DNA of 64,000 nucleotides from Punica granatum (lineage: Eukaryota > Streptophyta > Magnoliopsida > Myrtales > Lythraceae): positions 12,471,001-12,535,000 of the forward strand of contig NC_045127.1 of assembly GCF_007655135.1 (NCBI RefSeq), read 5' to 3'. Of this stretch, positions 12,095 through 23,690 are shown piece after piece. The notes under the pieces are model-generated. The model was not told the DNA's origin. It worked only from the letters and a program-made list of their open reading frames with translations, and searched no databases. Each line of letters opens with the position of its first letter. Position 1 is the first letter of the stretch. A program made the position numbers and the translations under genes.

Positions 12095-12587
12095 TGAATC
12101 TTTATTGGGCTTATATGGGTTCGTGCCTATTTTCACTCAAAAGCTGATAAGTTGTAATATACAAATCTCATATAAACTCATGGTTGTTTTTTCATTTTTT
12201 CAATGTGGGATTATAATTCCCAACACCCGCCCTCACGTGCAACGTGTGGTTTATTTTTGCCTATCCGTTATCACATGCCATTAAACACCCGCCCTCAATA
12301 ACTAATCTCGAGCCGAGCTCATTTTCCGTGCTCAAGGGAGAGTAACACGAGGTGCACTTTTAGTTGCTTTCGGACATATTGGGCTTGGCGTAGTCTAGAC
12401 ACGTATACACTCGTGGACGTGCATAGGCGTAATCTGGACTCTAATATCATATTGAATTTTGATTGAGCTTATATAGGTTTGAGTCCATTTTCACTTGAAA
12501 GTTTAAGCTGGTAAGTAGTAGTATATAAGTCATATCTAAACCCATGGTTGTTCTTTCATTTTTTTTCAATGTGAGATAATAATTCCA
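12095..12587 (-). mobile_element. TRIM retroelement (minus orientation)
   Basis: Two ~131-bp direct repeats, 12095-12225 and 12453-~12587, are the LTRs. Both carry CTTATAT-GG-TT-G-G-CC, ATTTTCACT and CCATGGTTGTT/CTCATGGTTGTT followed by TTTCATTTTTT. On the minus strand the LTR opens TGTTGGGAATTATAATCCCA. Next to the 5' LTR (minus) is a primer-binding-like site TGATATTAGAGTCC, a decayed form of the initiator-Met tRNA complement TGGTATCAGAG. Next to the 3' LTR is a purine-rich GAGGGCGGG. The ~227-bp internal part has no gag or pol. Target duplication is not clear. Confidence 0.75.
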
Positions 12588-14405
12588 TGTCTTTTTATTA
12601 AGTTTTCTACTTTTATTTCTTTATATTAGCCTCATAAGCCTCTCTAATTAAAAAAAAACTAAATGGAAGCCAAATATTAAACAAACAGTATGCTGAACTT
12701 ATTGGATGGAGTATTGGTTTTAATATTTATCAACTTCTTATTTACAAAACAATTATGAATAGTGTTAATGGTTCCCACTTTCGCGGGTTAAAGAACAATG
12801 AAAGACGATCTACGAACAATTTGTCCACGTTAAGGGAAACAATCCCTCAAGAACGTTTCCAATATCCTAATGCTTTTTCTTTTATTCAATGAAAACACGG
12901 GTGTAATTTGAGACCAATTTTGTCTTTGGTAATCACTTTATTTCAATGGGTTTAGAAATTTCTGCACTGCAAGTAAAATTCACTTATCACGTCTTAAATG
13001 TGCACTTTTGTTTTGTTAAATGCGATTATCATTAACCTACTAAATATAGAGCAACGATTATTAACGAAAATAATCCAAACAAATGTGGCTCCTTTTAATT
13101 TTTTTCCCAAAAAATAAAGTCAATTACGGGGGAAAGGTGTTGGTAAAAATGGGTAAAAATAGTTGAAATATTAATATGAAATTTGATAAATCAAACACAT
13201 GAGGCAAAATGTAACCGAAAAACATATGAAGGAAAATGAATATATAGTTGAAAGGTCCGAGATTAAAAGGGGAGCAACGGGAACTAGGGAAAATGGTACT
13301 CATGGATGGATATATCTCTCGGCCCCTTGTTTAGGCTAAAGTAGGAAAGTGAAGTTCAACGAGCTAGTTATTATTTTCTTTAATTGAGTGAGTTAATTAA
13401 AATCACCTCTTTTCCTTAATTAATATAGCGATATTAATAATGTTGAGAATTTCTTAATTAGGTGTACTATCTTGCCACCTGATAAAAAAATAGCAAGTTG
13501 CACAAATAAATAAAACACATATCAAACACACAGACAATAATGTGTCATAATTTTTTTTATATTAATTTTAGAAATCTTATCGATTGATCTCGGAACACAA
13601 CAGAGTAAGATCATATAAATTCTCGTCATTATATATGATGTTACCAATATATGGTATGGGCCGTTTCAGTATAAGTACTTCGTGGGAATAAAATAAGAGA
13701 GGGCTTTGCTATTTTATAGATGCTCAGTTTCACGAATTGCCTATATTCAAAATTATTCAACTAGTAAATATTTCATTTCACCAGAAAAATAAAAAAAGAA
13801 AACTAGCAAATACTTCAGCCAGAAAGGGCAAAGCCAAATATCTATATATATATAATTGTCTACAACGCATTAAATAAAGTTAGAAAGGCAAATATCAATA
13901 TAATATAGAGTTAAAGGTAAATATATAAATAAATATTACAAAATATGTCAATTTACTAATTTTTCAGTATACTTTGAAAGAAGTTTTTAATAAAATTCAA
14001 TAATATAATTTATGGAAATTATGAAAATGGAAAATAAATTTTTATGCTCATGTCATACATCCTCCTTTTATGTCTCCAAGTCTACAAGAAATACAAGTAT
14101 ACATCTTATAAAATATAATATTGATAATAAAAAATTGAAATTCCTTAGGCCAATTTTCCACCAAATAAAAAAAATCAATAAAAATACATACGAAATAATT
14201 TCCATACAATGCACGGAAAAAAACTAATTTAATATAAAAGGAAGCCGGATAAGCTCTTCTATGTATCTAATTCTACATGTATAGGCAAAAACTACCAATA
14301 AAATAAGTACTTTTCATTGATTTAATTGTAAGATATGGGCTAAAAAGGTTGAAATTGTACTCTTTTAAATATTTTTTTGGCGTTTTCTTTAATTATTTTG
14401 TTTAA
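12588..14405. other. Gene-free AT-rich stretch
   Basis: Very AT-rich, with only short random frames. No repeats could be delimited and no coding similarity is seen. Confidence 0.5.
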
Positions 14406-14545
14406 GTTATGAAGAAGGTCCAGGGTTTAATATAAAGAGATAAAATATAATAAATGAGTATGAGTAGTCTCATTATAAAAATCGAATCTAAAACTTTTAG
14501 ATTATCAGATGAGAGCATGTGTCACGGTACCATATTCCCTTCTCA
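14406..14545 (-). repeat. SINE-B copy (minus orientation), decayed
   Basis: On the minus strand it keeps the order of SINE-B: CGTGACACATGCTCTCATCT in place of the A-box head, then GATTCGATTTTTATAATGAG in place of the B box. A long A/T-rich 3' part follows. Similar minus copies are at 31338 and 51690. Confidence 0.4.
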
Positions 14546-16391
14546 ATTTTCTTTAATTCATTTAAAGTCACGGGCTGATTCTAATACGAGCTATACACAG
14601 TCGCATTAAATGAAAGTCAACTAAGCTCGTCCAATGTGACCACACATACATATTTAGGACGGCTTCGGAAATCTATTCACAGCGAAAGGGAATGAATTTT
14701 AATAGCGATGGCATAATAAATTGACATTTAAATTTTGCTAAAGCTAGAGAGAGACCTAGCAATTTATTGTGATTAAATGGCTATTTTCCGTTTTCCATTT
14801 TTTTAAAAAGAGAGGCCATTTTCCAATTCCCATTACCTTTGAATTTATTCGATTAGTATTTGTCATACTTTAAAATACTAGTGTTTAATCCCATGCATTG
14901 TATGGGTTCATGTTCGTATATCTATATTACATTTTATAACATTTATCATATTTTAGAAGATTAATTCAGTAATTAAGAGAAAATTTTCAATAATTAATTT
15001 TACATAATACTCTTAAATAAAGTTAAACTATTTAATTTTTAAAAATAATCCTTAATAAAATTGGACTAATTTATAATAGTTTAATTATATTTTGTAACCA
15101 ATGATCGCCTCGTAGATTTCTCTTAATTCTTTTAAAAAATTTATCTTCAACATTTTTTGGAAATATATATTTTGTGACGTCTTTATTTTGAAATATTTAA
15201 TTCTTATATTACCATAAGATCATGTAATTATTAGTTTGTGATGATTTGAAATAAAATCGGATGCATATGGTTAATTATTGAGATTCTCATTTTCATATAT
15301 ATAAATTTTATGCTAACGTAAAGATCATTTATATTTATTGGCTTATGGTACATTTTTATGGAAATCATACCTATATTATAAGTTATTTATATCTCCACAG
15401 AAATTATGGTATCAATTATATATTTAAAATTTATTTATTATATCTATACTATGGTATAGCGTTTGTTCTTACTAATAACATTAATTGAACATATAGTCAA
15501 TTTTACTATACACAATAGATGAACAATAGATGAGAACGTATGTTTACAGTATAGATGATTCACTATAATCTTACTACTATTGTTTGTTGCAAATATTAAA
15601 CATAATATTTTTTGTTAGCATATTTGCATTTTATAATATTTAGGTCAATTATAATCTCTACAATATATTTAATTAATATTTATTAATTTTATAATATTCA
15701 AGGTAGCATTTATTAGTATCATTATTTATCGAAAGTGTAGCTCATCTTATTATAGATATAGATTTCATGTTATGTCTACTATCTTGTATTTTTGGTATAA
15801 TATTATTGTCATATATATATATACATCTACAAGACGCGTTTGTCTGCGATGCACGAACTACCATTACTCTTTTCTTGTCCTTTATACATCTCTATGAAAT
15901 ATAATTATTTTTTCTTATAAATTTTCAATGTCGATGTATTTTTTTTAAGAATACTAAAAAAAAGTATGCAGATTTTGTGATTAATTAAATAAAAGACAAG
16001 GTGAAAGAGGACAGAGAAGGGGAGTGTGAATTTGAAGGTGAACTTTAGGGGAGTGAGAGAGACAATAGAAAGTGAGTTGCTGGTTGCTTTTCATGGAAAA
16101 ATTAAAGTTACTATTATCATCGATTTTTTATATAATCCTATGGTTGATAATTAATATAGCTATTTTTCCATGAGTAAAATTGAAAAGCGAATATTCCTTC
16201 AACTTCAGGAATTCTATACTGTGACTAATTGTCATCGTGTTCTTTATATTGAAAGATGTGGTATTTATTCACCGAAAATAAAGAGATGGTATATTTCTAT
16301 TGATTACAGGGATTAGCACAGCGATATTTTTAAAAAATATTATGTATTTGAATAGGAACACCATATTTTTAATAAGAAATATTGCATTGTC
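14546..16391. other. Gene-free, extremely AT-rich stretch
   Basis: Short TA-rich runs and random frames only. A CTACAAGACGCGTTTGTCTGCGATGC-like GC-richer patch near 15828-15855 stands out slightly but has no assignable identity. Confidence 0.4.
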
Positions 16392-16791
16392 TATCACGTC
16401 CCGCGAATCCCACATCGGTTGCGCAAGGGGGAGATCTGAGAATTTATATGTAAGGCCCAATGACCTCACTAGGACGTAGTAGTTTGTGTAATAGGCCTGT
16501 GATTGTTACATATGGTATCAGAGCCGATCATAGCCCATAACCATGCGAGATCGCGGGTAGGTCATTTGGGGGCTACCCATGAGCTCGAATCGCGAGAGTT
16601 ATGTTCTGGGCCCCGGCTTAAGAGCCCAGCAAGAACGCTGGGGCTAAAAGGAGGGGAGTTTGTTACGCCTAACGAATTTCACATCGGTTGTGCAATGGAA
16701 AGATCTGTGGATTTATATGTAACGCCCAATGATCTCACTAGCAGCTAGCACTTTTGAGTGACGGACCTATGGTTATATTGTCACTGTAACA
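16392..16791 (+). mobile_element. TRIM retroelement (plus orientation), 400 bp
   Basis: LTRs at 16392-16510 and 16661-16791 share CACATCGGTTG-GCAA, AGATCTG-G-ATTTATATGTAA and GCCCAATGA-CTCACTAG. The primer-binding site TGGTATCAGAGCC (16513-16525), complementary to plant initiator-Met tRNA, starts two bases after the 5' LTR. A polypurine tract AAAAGGAGGGGAG ends at 16658, just before the 3' LTR. The 150-bp interior has no gag or pol, so this is a non-autonomous terminal-repeat retrotransposon in miniature. The LTRs differ at many sites, indicating an old insertion. The flanking 5-bp duplication is no longer recognisable. Confidence 0.85.
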
Positions 16792-16805
16792 AGTAATCAC
16801 TCTAA

Positions 16806-16985
16806 CTTCTTTTGGTTCAAGTTATTTGACGCTTGTTCCTCTTAAACAAGATATCGGATTTGAGTCTTGTGAATGGAGAAAATCCACGCTGTGATAGTTT
16901 TATCCCTTAGTGGGCCGACCCAGTTCGAGTGGATTAGTCGAGAGTTCATTGAGTTTCTAGATATCATGGTACACACTAAAAATGT
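16806..16985 (+). repeat. SINE-A copy (plus)
   Basis: It contains TTGGTTCAAGTTATTTGACG (head), GGATTTGAGTCTTGTGAATG (B-box region), AATCCACGCTGTGATAGTTT, and CTTAGTGGGCCGACCCAG. It ends near TATCATGGTACACACTAAAA and starts 14 bp after the TRIM. Confidence 0.65.
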
Positions 16986-17012
16986 TTTTAGTTTTTGGGA
17001 TTTTTACCCTAT

Positions 17013-17318
17013 CGCATGGTTTCATTTTTTTTTCAAATCTATCATATGCTTTTAAAATGATATAAAATATCCCATGATTACATTTTTTTCCAAATCTATT
17101 ATGGCGTTATATTTTTCGTACGTAGGTTTCATATCTCACGGTTTTAATTTTTTAGGAGAAATCTATCTCACGGTTTTAATTTTTTTCTCAAATCTATCTC
17201 ACGGTAATATAACAGAGAGATAGATTTGGAAAATAATATAAATCATGAGATATTTTAAATTATTTTAAAAATATATGATAGATTTGAAAGAAATGTGAAA
17301 TAATGAAATATGGATAAT
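17013..17318. repeat. MITE-like element with ~85-bp inverted arms
   Basis: The left arm (about 17018-17100) and right arm (about 17215-17316) are imperfect reverse complements. Both carry TTTCAAATCTATCATAT, TTTTAAAAT-AT-TAAAATAT and TTTTCCAAATCTAT in the same order when read inward. The loop holds three copies of ATCTCACGGT with TTTTAATTTTTT between them. There is no coding content. It abuts the SINE-A copy on its left. Confidence 0.6.
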
Positions 17319-17517
17319 TTGTCATAATTTTTTTCTTCTTAATAATATGTGCTGCTTTAGTAATTAATTTTTGTTTCATTTAATTCCCAATTCTTTAGGG
17401 AAATGGACCGCACAGAAATTTAAGGAGGTCATGGTCCACATAATGGTCATAAAATTAATGGACTTAACGACTTCTCTAGTAAAGTACAAAACTATAGTTA
17501 ATTTTGCAAGACTAACA

Positions 17518-17622
17518 TGAATTGGTTTAGATGGTTCAAACCTTTTTAACTCAATCAAGATCTCGAATTTAAGTCTTGTAAATGAAAAATACCCACGATT
17601 GGAATAGCTTTACTCCCAGTAG
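17518..17622 (+). repeat. SINE-A copy (plus), 3' truncated
   Basis: It has GAATTGGTTTAGATGGTTC at the head, CTCGAATTTAAGTCTTGTAA at the B-box position and TAGCTTTACTCCCAGTAGG. Similarity then stops. Confidence 0.5.
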
Positions 17623-17756
17623 GCAAATAACGCTTGAAATTGAATTAATTAGTTATGGCTTACTGGGTTCGGATACTAGTGGGCAAATAAAGCTCGAACT
17701 CGAAATAGTTGAGGCAAATAATAAGATCCGGATGCTAGGTGGTGCACTTTGAACCA

Positions 17757-17937
17757 ACGTGAGTTGATTTAAGCGATTCGGCGCTTGTTTTGCTTAAGCA
17801 AAGTCTCGGGTTCGGGTCCTTGCGACTGTAGAAAATTCACGCTGGAAAAGTTTTACCCTTAGTGGGTTGACCCGGCTCGACTAGAATAGTCGGGGTCTAA
17901 TTGGGCTTTTGAATAACAGGATTCACACCGAAAAATA
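17757..17937 (+). repeat. SINE-A copy (plus), well preserved
   Basis: A near full-length copy. It has GTTGATTTAAGCGATTCGGC (A-box region), GGGTTCGGGTCCTTGCGAC (B-box region), TTCACGCTGGAAAAGTTTTA, TAGTGGGTTGACCCGGCTCG and a 3' end GATTCACACCGAAAAATA. Confidence 0.7.
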
Positions 17938-18154
17938 TAATTTATTCAATTTTATTCAGATTTTATTTTATTTTATTTATTTTTTAATTATTTTGAGTGA
18001 AATAGGGGGTTGAAGCCCAGAGTACATGAAAACAACTTAATCAGCACAAAAGATGGCATGAAGACCCCACAAGCATCATAAAAGAGCAAAATATCAAACC
18101 TAGTAAGACAACTGTCTAAACGAAACACACCGAGAGGAAAAGTGAAAGTATAGG

Positions 18155-18490
18155 TCGATAATCAATCAACACGAGCATTCGCTTCGCGGTACGCATGTCT
18201 AATTGCCACTGACCAATCCCTTCAAAGGAGACCCCGAATATCGGAGAGGATAACACTATTCCAGCTAGAGTCACGATCGCGCAAGGTGAGAAATCGATAA
18301 ACCACCTCAGAGTCGGTCTCAAGAATGAGTTTATGAATCCCTGAAACCCAAGGCAAAGCAAGTTCACCGTGCACAACCCCCAATTCAGCTCGTAATTAAG
18401 GAAGAAGCGAACCGACATTGTGAACAAACCCCTGATCCAGCGACCTCGATCATCACGAAGAAGACCATCAGTCCCCCGCTGGACCCGTGC
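18155..18490 (-). pseudogene. LINE/non-LTR RNase H domain fragment, degenerate
   Basis: Read on the minus strand from about 18472, one frame gives TDGLLRDDRGRWIRG. This is the start of the plant RVT_3-type RNase H domain found at the C-terminus of many non-LTR retrotransposon polyproteins. After a frame change in the middle, another frame gives KLILETDSEVVYRF, which contains the catalytic-type E-x-D. It continues with SWNSVILSDIRGLL, a stop, DWSVAIRHAYREANARVD and a further stop. At least one shift and two stops make it a dead fragment. No reverse transcriptase domain is found upstream on this strand, so it is a truncated LINE relic or a captured RNase H-like piece. Confidence 0.75.
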
Positions 18491-18954
18491 CGTTCATGAT
18501 TCCATAGGTGTTTTGTTTAACCCTGCCCGTGTCCTTCCTCATTTTTTTTAAATTTTAAAATATCGAGAATGAATTTACTTTATTGGATTTTTTTTTTGCA
18601 AAAAGGTTTTAAACTTACTTCTAAATTTTTTATATAACAAGTAAATGCTAGAATTTCGTTAAGATAAAATATAATAAAAAAAGAAAGAATTTAGAGAGCC
18701 AAGATGATCAAAATGGATTTTGTATATTACAAGAGAAGGATTGAAGTATGTTGTTTATCAAGATATATCAACAATCTCGAAGTTATATTTCTTATTGCAG
18801 GGAGGAAAGAACCTCTGAGGGATTTTTAGGTGTTTCTTTTTGTTGCCAAAAGCTGTTTTCTGAATTGTTTGCTGAAAATAATTTTCTAGTGATACGATAC
18901 TCAATTTTTGTTTCAAAAGTTATTCTTAAATCAAGTTTTTTTTTAATCAAGAGA

Positions 18955-19110
18955 GGATTTAGTGCAGTGGCGCACCTCTCGTCTGGTGATCAAGAGGTTC
19001 TAGGTTCGATATCCAGTGGAATTATCCGTGCTCATTTATTGGATATTTAAGATTTCTATTTCAATGTACTAGATTAATGAGTCTTCCTTGTAATCGAAAA
19101 AAAGAAGAAG
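18955..19110 (+). repeat. SINE-B copy (plus), best example of the family
   Basis: TAGTGCAGTGGCGCACCTC gives a tRNA-like A box. About 35 bp later, TTCTAGGTTCGATATCCAG gives a B box GGTTCGATA. The tail includes TTGGATATTTAAGATTT and ends CTTGTAATCGAAAAAAAG. This is the layout of a pol III-promoted SINE of about 150 bp. Related copies are at 23569, 39769 and possibly 47311 (plus), and at 14406, 31338 and 51690 (minus). Confidence 0.65.
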
Positions 19111-19763
19111 ATTTTTTTATAAGAGAAGTATATGGGCTTGGTTGGACATAATGAAGGGCATATAAATGGCATGCAACATTGCATTATCGAAAAAGAATCA
19201 ATAATTTCTTAATTTCAGATAAGGTTGAGTGCCATTTCAATAAACCTCCATTCCGTTTAAATTTTATCTTTTATTTTTGAAGGGTGACAAAGGCCTTGTT
19301 TGCGGCTGAGGTTGGTCGTGGCCAATGAAAGAGCCAAGAGGAATGCAGGGTTGGTTTCTAGTGATCAATAGCCTTGAGATAGTCGAGGTTGGACATTGCC
19401 CAGGAGGCTAGGGTTGCTTGCTGCTATAGACAGGCCCCGAGCTTCGATGAAGCTGTCGGCCTTCGAGCTTGCCACAAGTGGTTTCTTGAATGGATGGGTT
19501 TGGGCTTATTCGTCACACGGGAAACTATTATTTTCGAATGTTTTAGTAGACTTACTGGAAGGGACAAATTCAAGATTTGGATTTAAGGGGGCGAGATCCT
19601 AAAAGGAGCGAATAGTAAGATAGTTTATTCAAATTAAGGGGTCGTGAATACAAGAATTTTGATCAAAATTCAAAAAATTATTTGTAAATTTTCTTAAAAC
19701 GTGAAAATTCTAAGAGGCCGACTGCAATTCGCTCCCTGGTCCTTCCCTGCTTATAAGTAACAT

Positions 19764-20080
19764 TTGCGGGTGTTTGGTTTTATAGTAGAGTATCAATTCT
19801 ACTCTACCCCTTTTTTTGAAATAAGAGAAGGAAAAAATAATTATTGCAAGTGTTGGATAAATACATGAATGAATGAGAATATATAAATGTATATGTAGAT
19901 GTGAAAATAGATGAGAAATTTATTATTAAAACATTAATTATAAAAATGATTAGAAAAAATATGAGTAAAAGATTATTATTAAATGAGAGAATAAGACAAA
20001 ACAATAATGATTATGGTGTTGAATATAAAGAAGAATATAGTTAAGTGGAGTAGAGCAGAGTTTACGTCCAAAAATCAAAG
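19764..20080. repeat. MITE-like AT-rich element, GTGTTTGG-type end
   Basis: The left end GGGTGTTTGGTTTTATAGTA is followed by a small hairpin (AGTAGAGT...ACTCTAC). The right end has GTGGAGTAGAGCAGAGTTTA followed by ATCAAA. The GTTTGG/CCAAAC-like ends and AT-rich core are typical of plant MITEs. Exact ends and target duplication are not resolved. Confidence 0.35.
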
Positions 20081-23000
20081 GCAAGCTAGAGTTATGATTT
20101 ATTTTTAGGATAAAGAAGTGATCAATCATCACTTTCTTAATGAAGTACAACTTTGTTGCTATATGCGGGTGACTCATAATCCATCACGGGACATAATAAG
20201 TGTGGACACAAACAAAGGCCTGGTGAAATGATACCCTATAAAAGCTTTTGATGCCACATACGGAGGTGATATATATTTAATTAACTACATTAATAAACTG
20301 AATTATCTAATTTCTTGATGAACCATGTGTCTACTACCGACCTCTTATTCTCTCTAATATAAGATTTTCCTTTAAAATAAATAAATAAATATATATATAT
20401 ATATATATAATTACTGAAACAAACATGGAAAAAAGGGAAGAATCTCTAGAAATGCTATATGTGGATATGTGTCATCCATTGAGGTCGTTTTTTAATGTTA
20501 CACCTCTTTGAAGGTAGCTAAGATTTGCTGTTTCTTTTTTAAAAGCTTTGGATTTATTGGGTTACGTGATATGCTGACAAGAATTCCCTTAGTAAAAAGC
20601 GTCCATCTTACCCCCCCAGTTTTTCCACATTACCAAACAAGAAAAATACAAAACTCTTCGTTTCTTATACATATATTTTAATGGTTTACCCGTCATGTAT
20701 GTATCCACCTCAATACATTTCCTATTTCCCAATAGGGCTTCAATCAAGAAAGAGTATCGGGTAATTCCACCTTTTCTTTGTTTAGAGTAAGGTACGCGTA
20801 CCTTCGACACATGTCCACTTTTTACGAATTAATTCACCTAAGTATCGGCTACGTGTTATTATTCAGATGTTGCACCTCATGAGTAATCTATTGAAAAGAA
20901 GCTGTATATGTTGCACTATTGTTAGTAAAAGTTAATAATATCGGCTCAAATTTAGCAGAACTGTTCTCTCTCAACATGAATGATGTATATACGCATATTT
21001 TTTATTTGCGAGCTTGATAAGGGCCAATTTCGATCCTTCCATGGAATAAAGGTACGGAGTTCACTTTGCCGGCACTTGGGTTTATATACTTCCCATTTCC
21101 AATTAAATGATAGAAACATTCTTGCTTTATGAGAATCAATGTAACACAAATATAAAAATTAATTGAAGAATTTAATTCCTTAGGGCATGACTCACGTGTC
21201 TAGCTAGCTAGCATGCAAATAAAATTTATTTCTTTATCTTTTGCATATGCAAGCAAACTGTACTTTAGGGCTAATAGTTTCTTTCAATTGTGCATTGTGC
21301 GTTATCCAATATATACCTTGTTTGTCTCTCATTGAAGGGCACTCCGTCCATCTTTAAAATGCCTGCAATTATTAATGTTGTATGATTATTGAAAGAGAAA
21401 GCAAAGAGGACCCACCTCCCACTCACAATATCAACTAACATATTTATATCGTAATTTTATTTTTCGGTGAAACTATTATATTCCACTTAGAAGAGTATAA
21501 AAGGTACTGTTAAACTACACAATATGCCTCCATGCAAAAGAGAAAAGAAAAAAAGCTTCCATGTTATGCCCGAACATATAATAAATTAATAAAATAAAAA
21601 ACAATGTAAAAAATATGTAGGATATATTTTTAGCCCATTTTTGTACTAGTTATTTATTAGGCAGTTCAAGAAATAAATAGCATTTATATAACCGAGTAAC
21701 ACTAAGAACAACATCCAAGGAAAATCATGAAATTGAATAAACTCGCTAAGGATCAAATATATCGATCTGAAGAGAGGGTCACTGCCTTAATAGAGGAAAG
21801 GGAAACTAAAGGATAGGGAAATTAAAGTTGGAAAGGGATGCGAATTGAACTAAAGCCTCTTTGTTCCAAATCGAAAACGAATGTCGCTATACTGAATCTA
21901 TTTTTCTCTCGTATAATTAATTTAAATCCCTTTATGCACTTCCATAATTGAATCCCCATTACTTTATTTTTTTAATCAGCTTCCCATGGGTCCAAACTTA
22001 GCCAATTGGCAATAACTATATGGTAACGTGTCATAAATTTGTGGAGAAAAGACATATGCCCATTTCATATAAAAGTGGGAGGGGAAAGAAGTAGTATAAG
22101 GTGAAGGGTTAAACACGTATGGATAATGATATTATAATCGAGGATTAAGTATCTTCAACTAAAGAATCGTTTAATTAATTGAATAATCCCCACCATTAGA
22201 AGTTGAGGTTCATCTTTTATTCAAGAACCAAATCATGAGTATATTAGTAATTAAGCTATATATCAAATCAAAGTTCTTTATTATAATACTTATAACAAAA
22301 TTCTTTTTTTTTTACTAAAAAAAAGACCTGTATTATAACGAATAACGACTATTTTGCGCACTCACTTATAAGGAATATTAACATATGTCTACCCAATATG
22401 CATAATAAATTGTATACATGCACAAAGAAATTGGGATGCACACCCCCTTTTCCTTACCCCAAAAAAATAAAGGATACACACCATATTGTGTTTTGGGTGA
22501 TATTCACACCGCATTGTTTTAGAAGAACAACATTCTAAATACATATTTCTTTATGTTGTTAATAATATATTGCAAGAAGAAGCAAATCAGAACTAGATTA
22601 AAGTAGACAGAATCATACCATTAAAATAAAAGAAAGGATCAACATATAGAATGAGGAGAATGCAAAATCATTATCATTGTTAGCCAGTGGGTGCAATGTG
22701 AAAAGGGTTGGCTATTTAATTAAGAAAGTGCATAGGCCAAAGGCGGTAGACACTATGATTTTTCTCAAAAAATTAATAGCTATTGTTATTTATACTCCCC
22801 ACGAGGGAACTATATGGGTAAAGGCAAAACTTTATCTAGAATAATGTAAAGAGAAAAAAAAATTGGCATATAAACCCCCTAACTTCTGATCAAGCTGAGA
22901 ATTCGAAAAATTCTCGAGGCATCTGCATAACTGCGTTTATGAGACCATCATGAATGTACTATCGACTTATCGATGACACATGTAACTGCTTGTCGTCGAG

Positions 23001-23568
23001 GAGATGTCTTTCGAAATTGTCGAAGGCCTTCTCTAGAAAATCCTGTCAACTTCGTTTATATTCTTCGTGAAGATTCTCATCACTTCCACTCGGAATCTAG
23101 TTTGCTTTTTGGATACGAAAAAACATCTATCCCGGCCTATTAATTAAATATATACAAAAAATGAAAAGTAAAAGACAAACTAAAAAATCAATCTAAGGAA
23201 GGAGTAGTATAGTAGTAGACATTAAATAGATTGGTTCCAGATTTGATTCTCGTTATTGGGACTATTTATATCATTTTATTTAAATTTTTTATTTTCTTTT
23301 ACTAGACCTATAAATCTCTATAATAATTGAACAAAAATAAAATCCATCTTTACGTTTTAGAGTCAATTTTAATTAGTGGTGGTATCATCATACGTACCGT
23401 ACAAATTTAAAAATTTCCTCGACATGATTCCCAAGCATACTCGATGTCATGTGCTCTATTTAGCTAGTTTTTGTTTTAATCCAATTGTGGAATCTCAATT
23501 GTTTTTTCTTTATCCTTTTAACGTGCACCACCTTAAATCTCATTTATATTGAAAAACAAAATCAAAGA
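20081..23568. other. Gene-free AT-rich stretch
   Basis: Contains a TA microsatellite near 20386-20409 and a CTAG-CTAG run at 21201-21213. No coding similarity, no RNA gene and no delimitable element was found in this 3.5-kb stretch. Confidence 0.5.
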
Positions 23569-23690
23569 GGGTGTAACGCAATGAGACACGCTTTCGTCAG
23601 GTAGTCAAAAGGTTCTAAATTTGATATTTCTTGTGAAACTACCTGCACATATATTTGAAAAATCAATTTGTCTAATTGGAGAGGGATATA
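23569..23690 (+). repeat. SINE-B copy (plus), diverged
   Basis: GTGTAACGCAATGAGACACG corresponds to the A-box head, and GTCAAAAGGTTCTAAATTTG with GATATTTC to the B-box region. The following GTGAAACTACCTGCACATAT matches the segment after the B box in the copies at 18955 and 39769. The tail is interrupted or lost. Confidence 0.5.

Noticed and set aside
16503..16748. 81-residue open frame
   Set aside because: It covers the primer-binding site, interior and 3' LTR of the TRIM; not a gag protein.
18116..18427. 103-residue hydrophobic minus-strand frame that could be read as a membrane protein
   Set aside because: It is largely the wrong frame of the RNase H relic, where the conserved residues are in a shifted frame.
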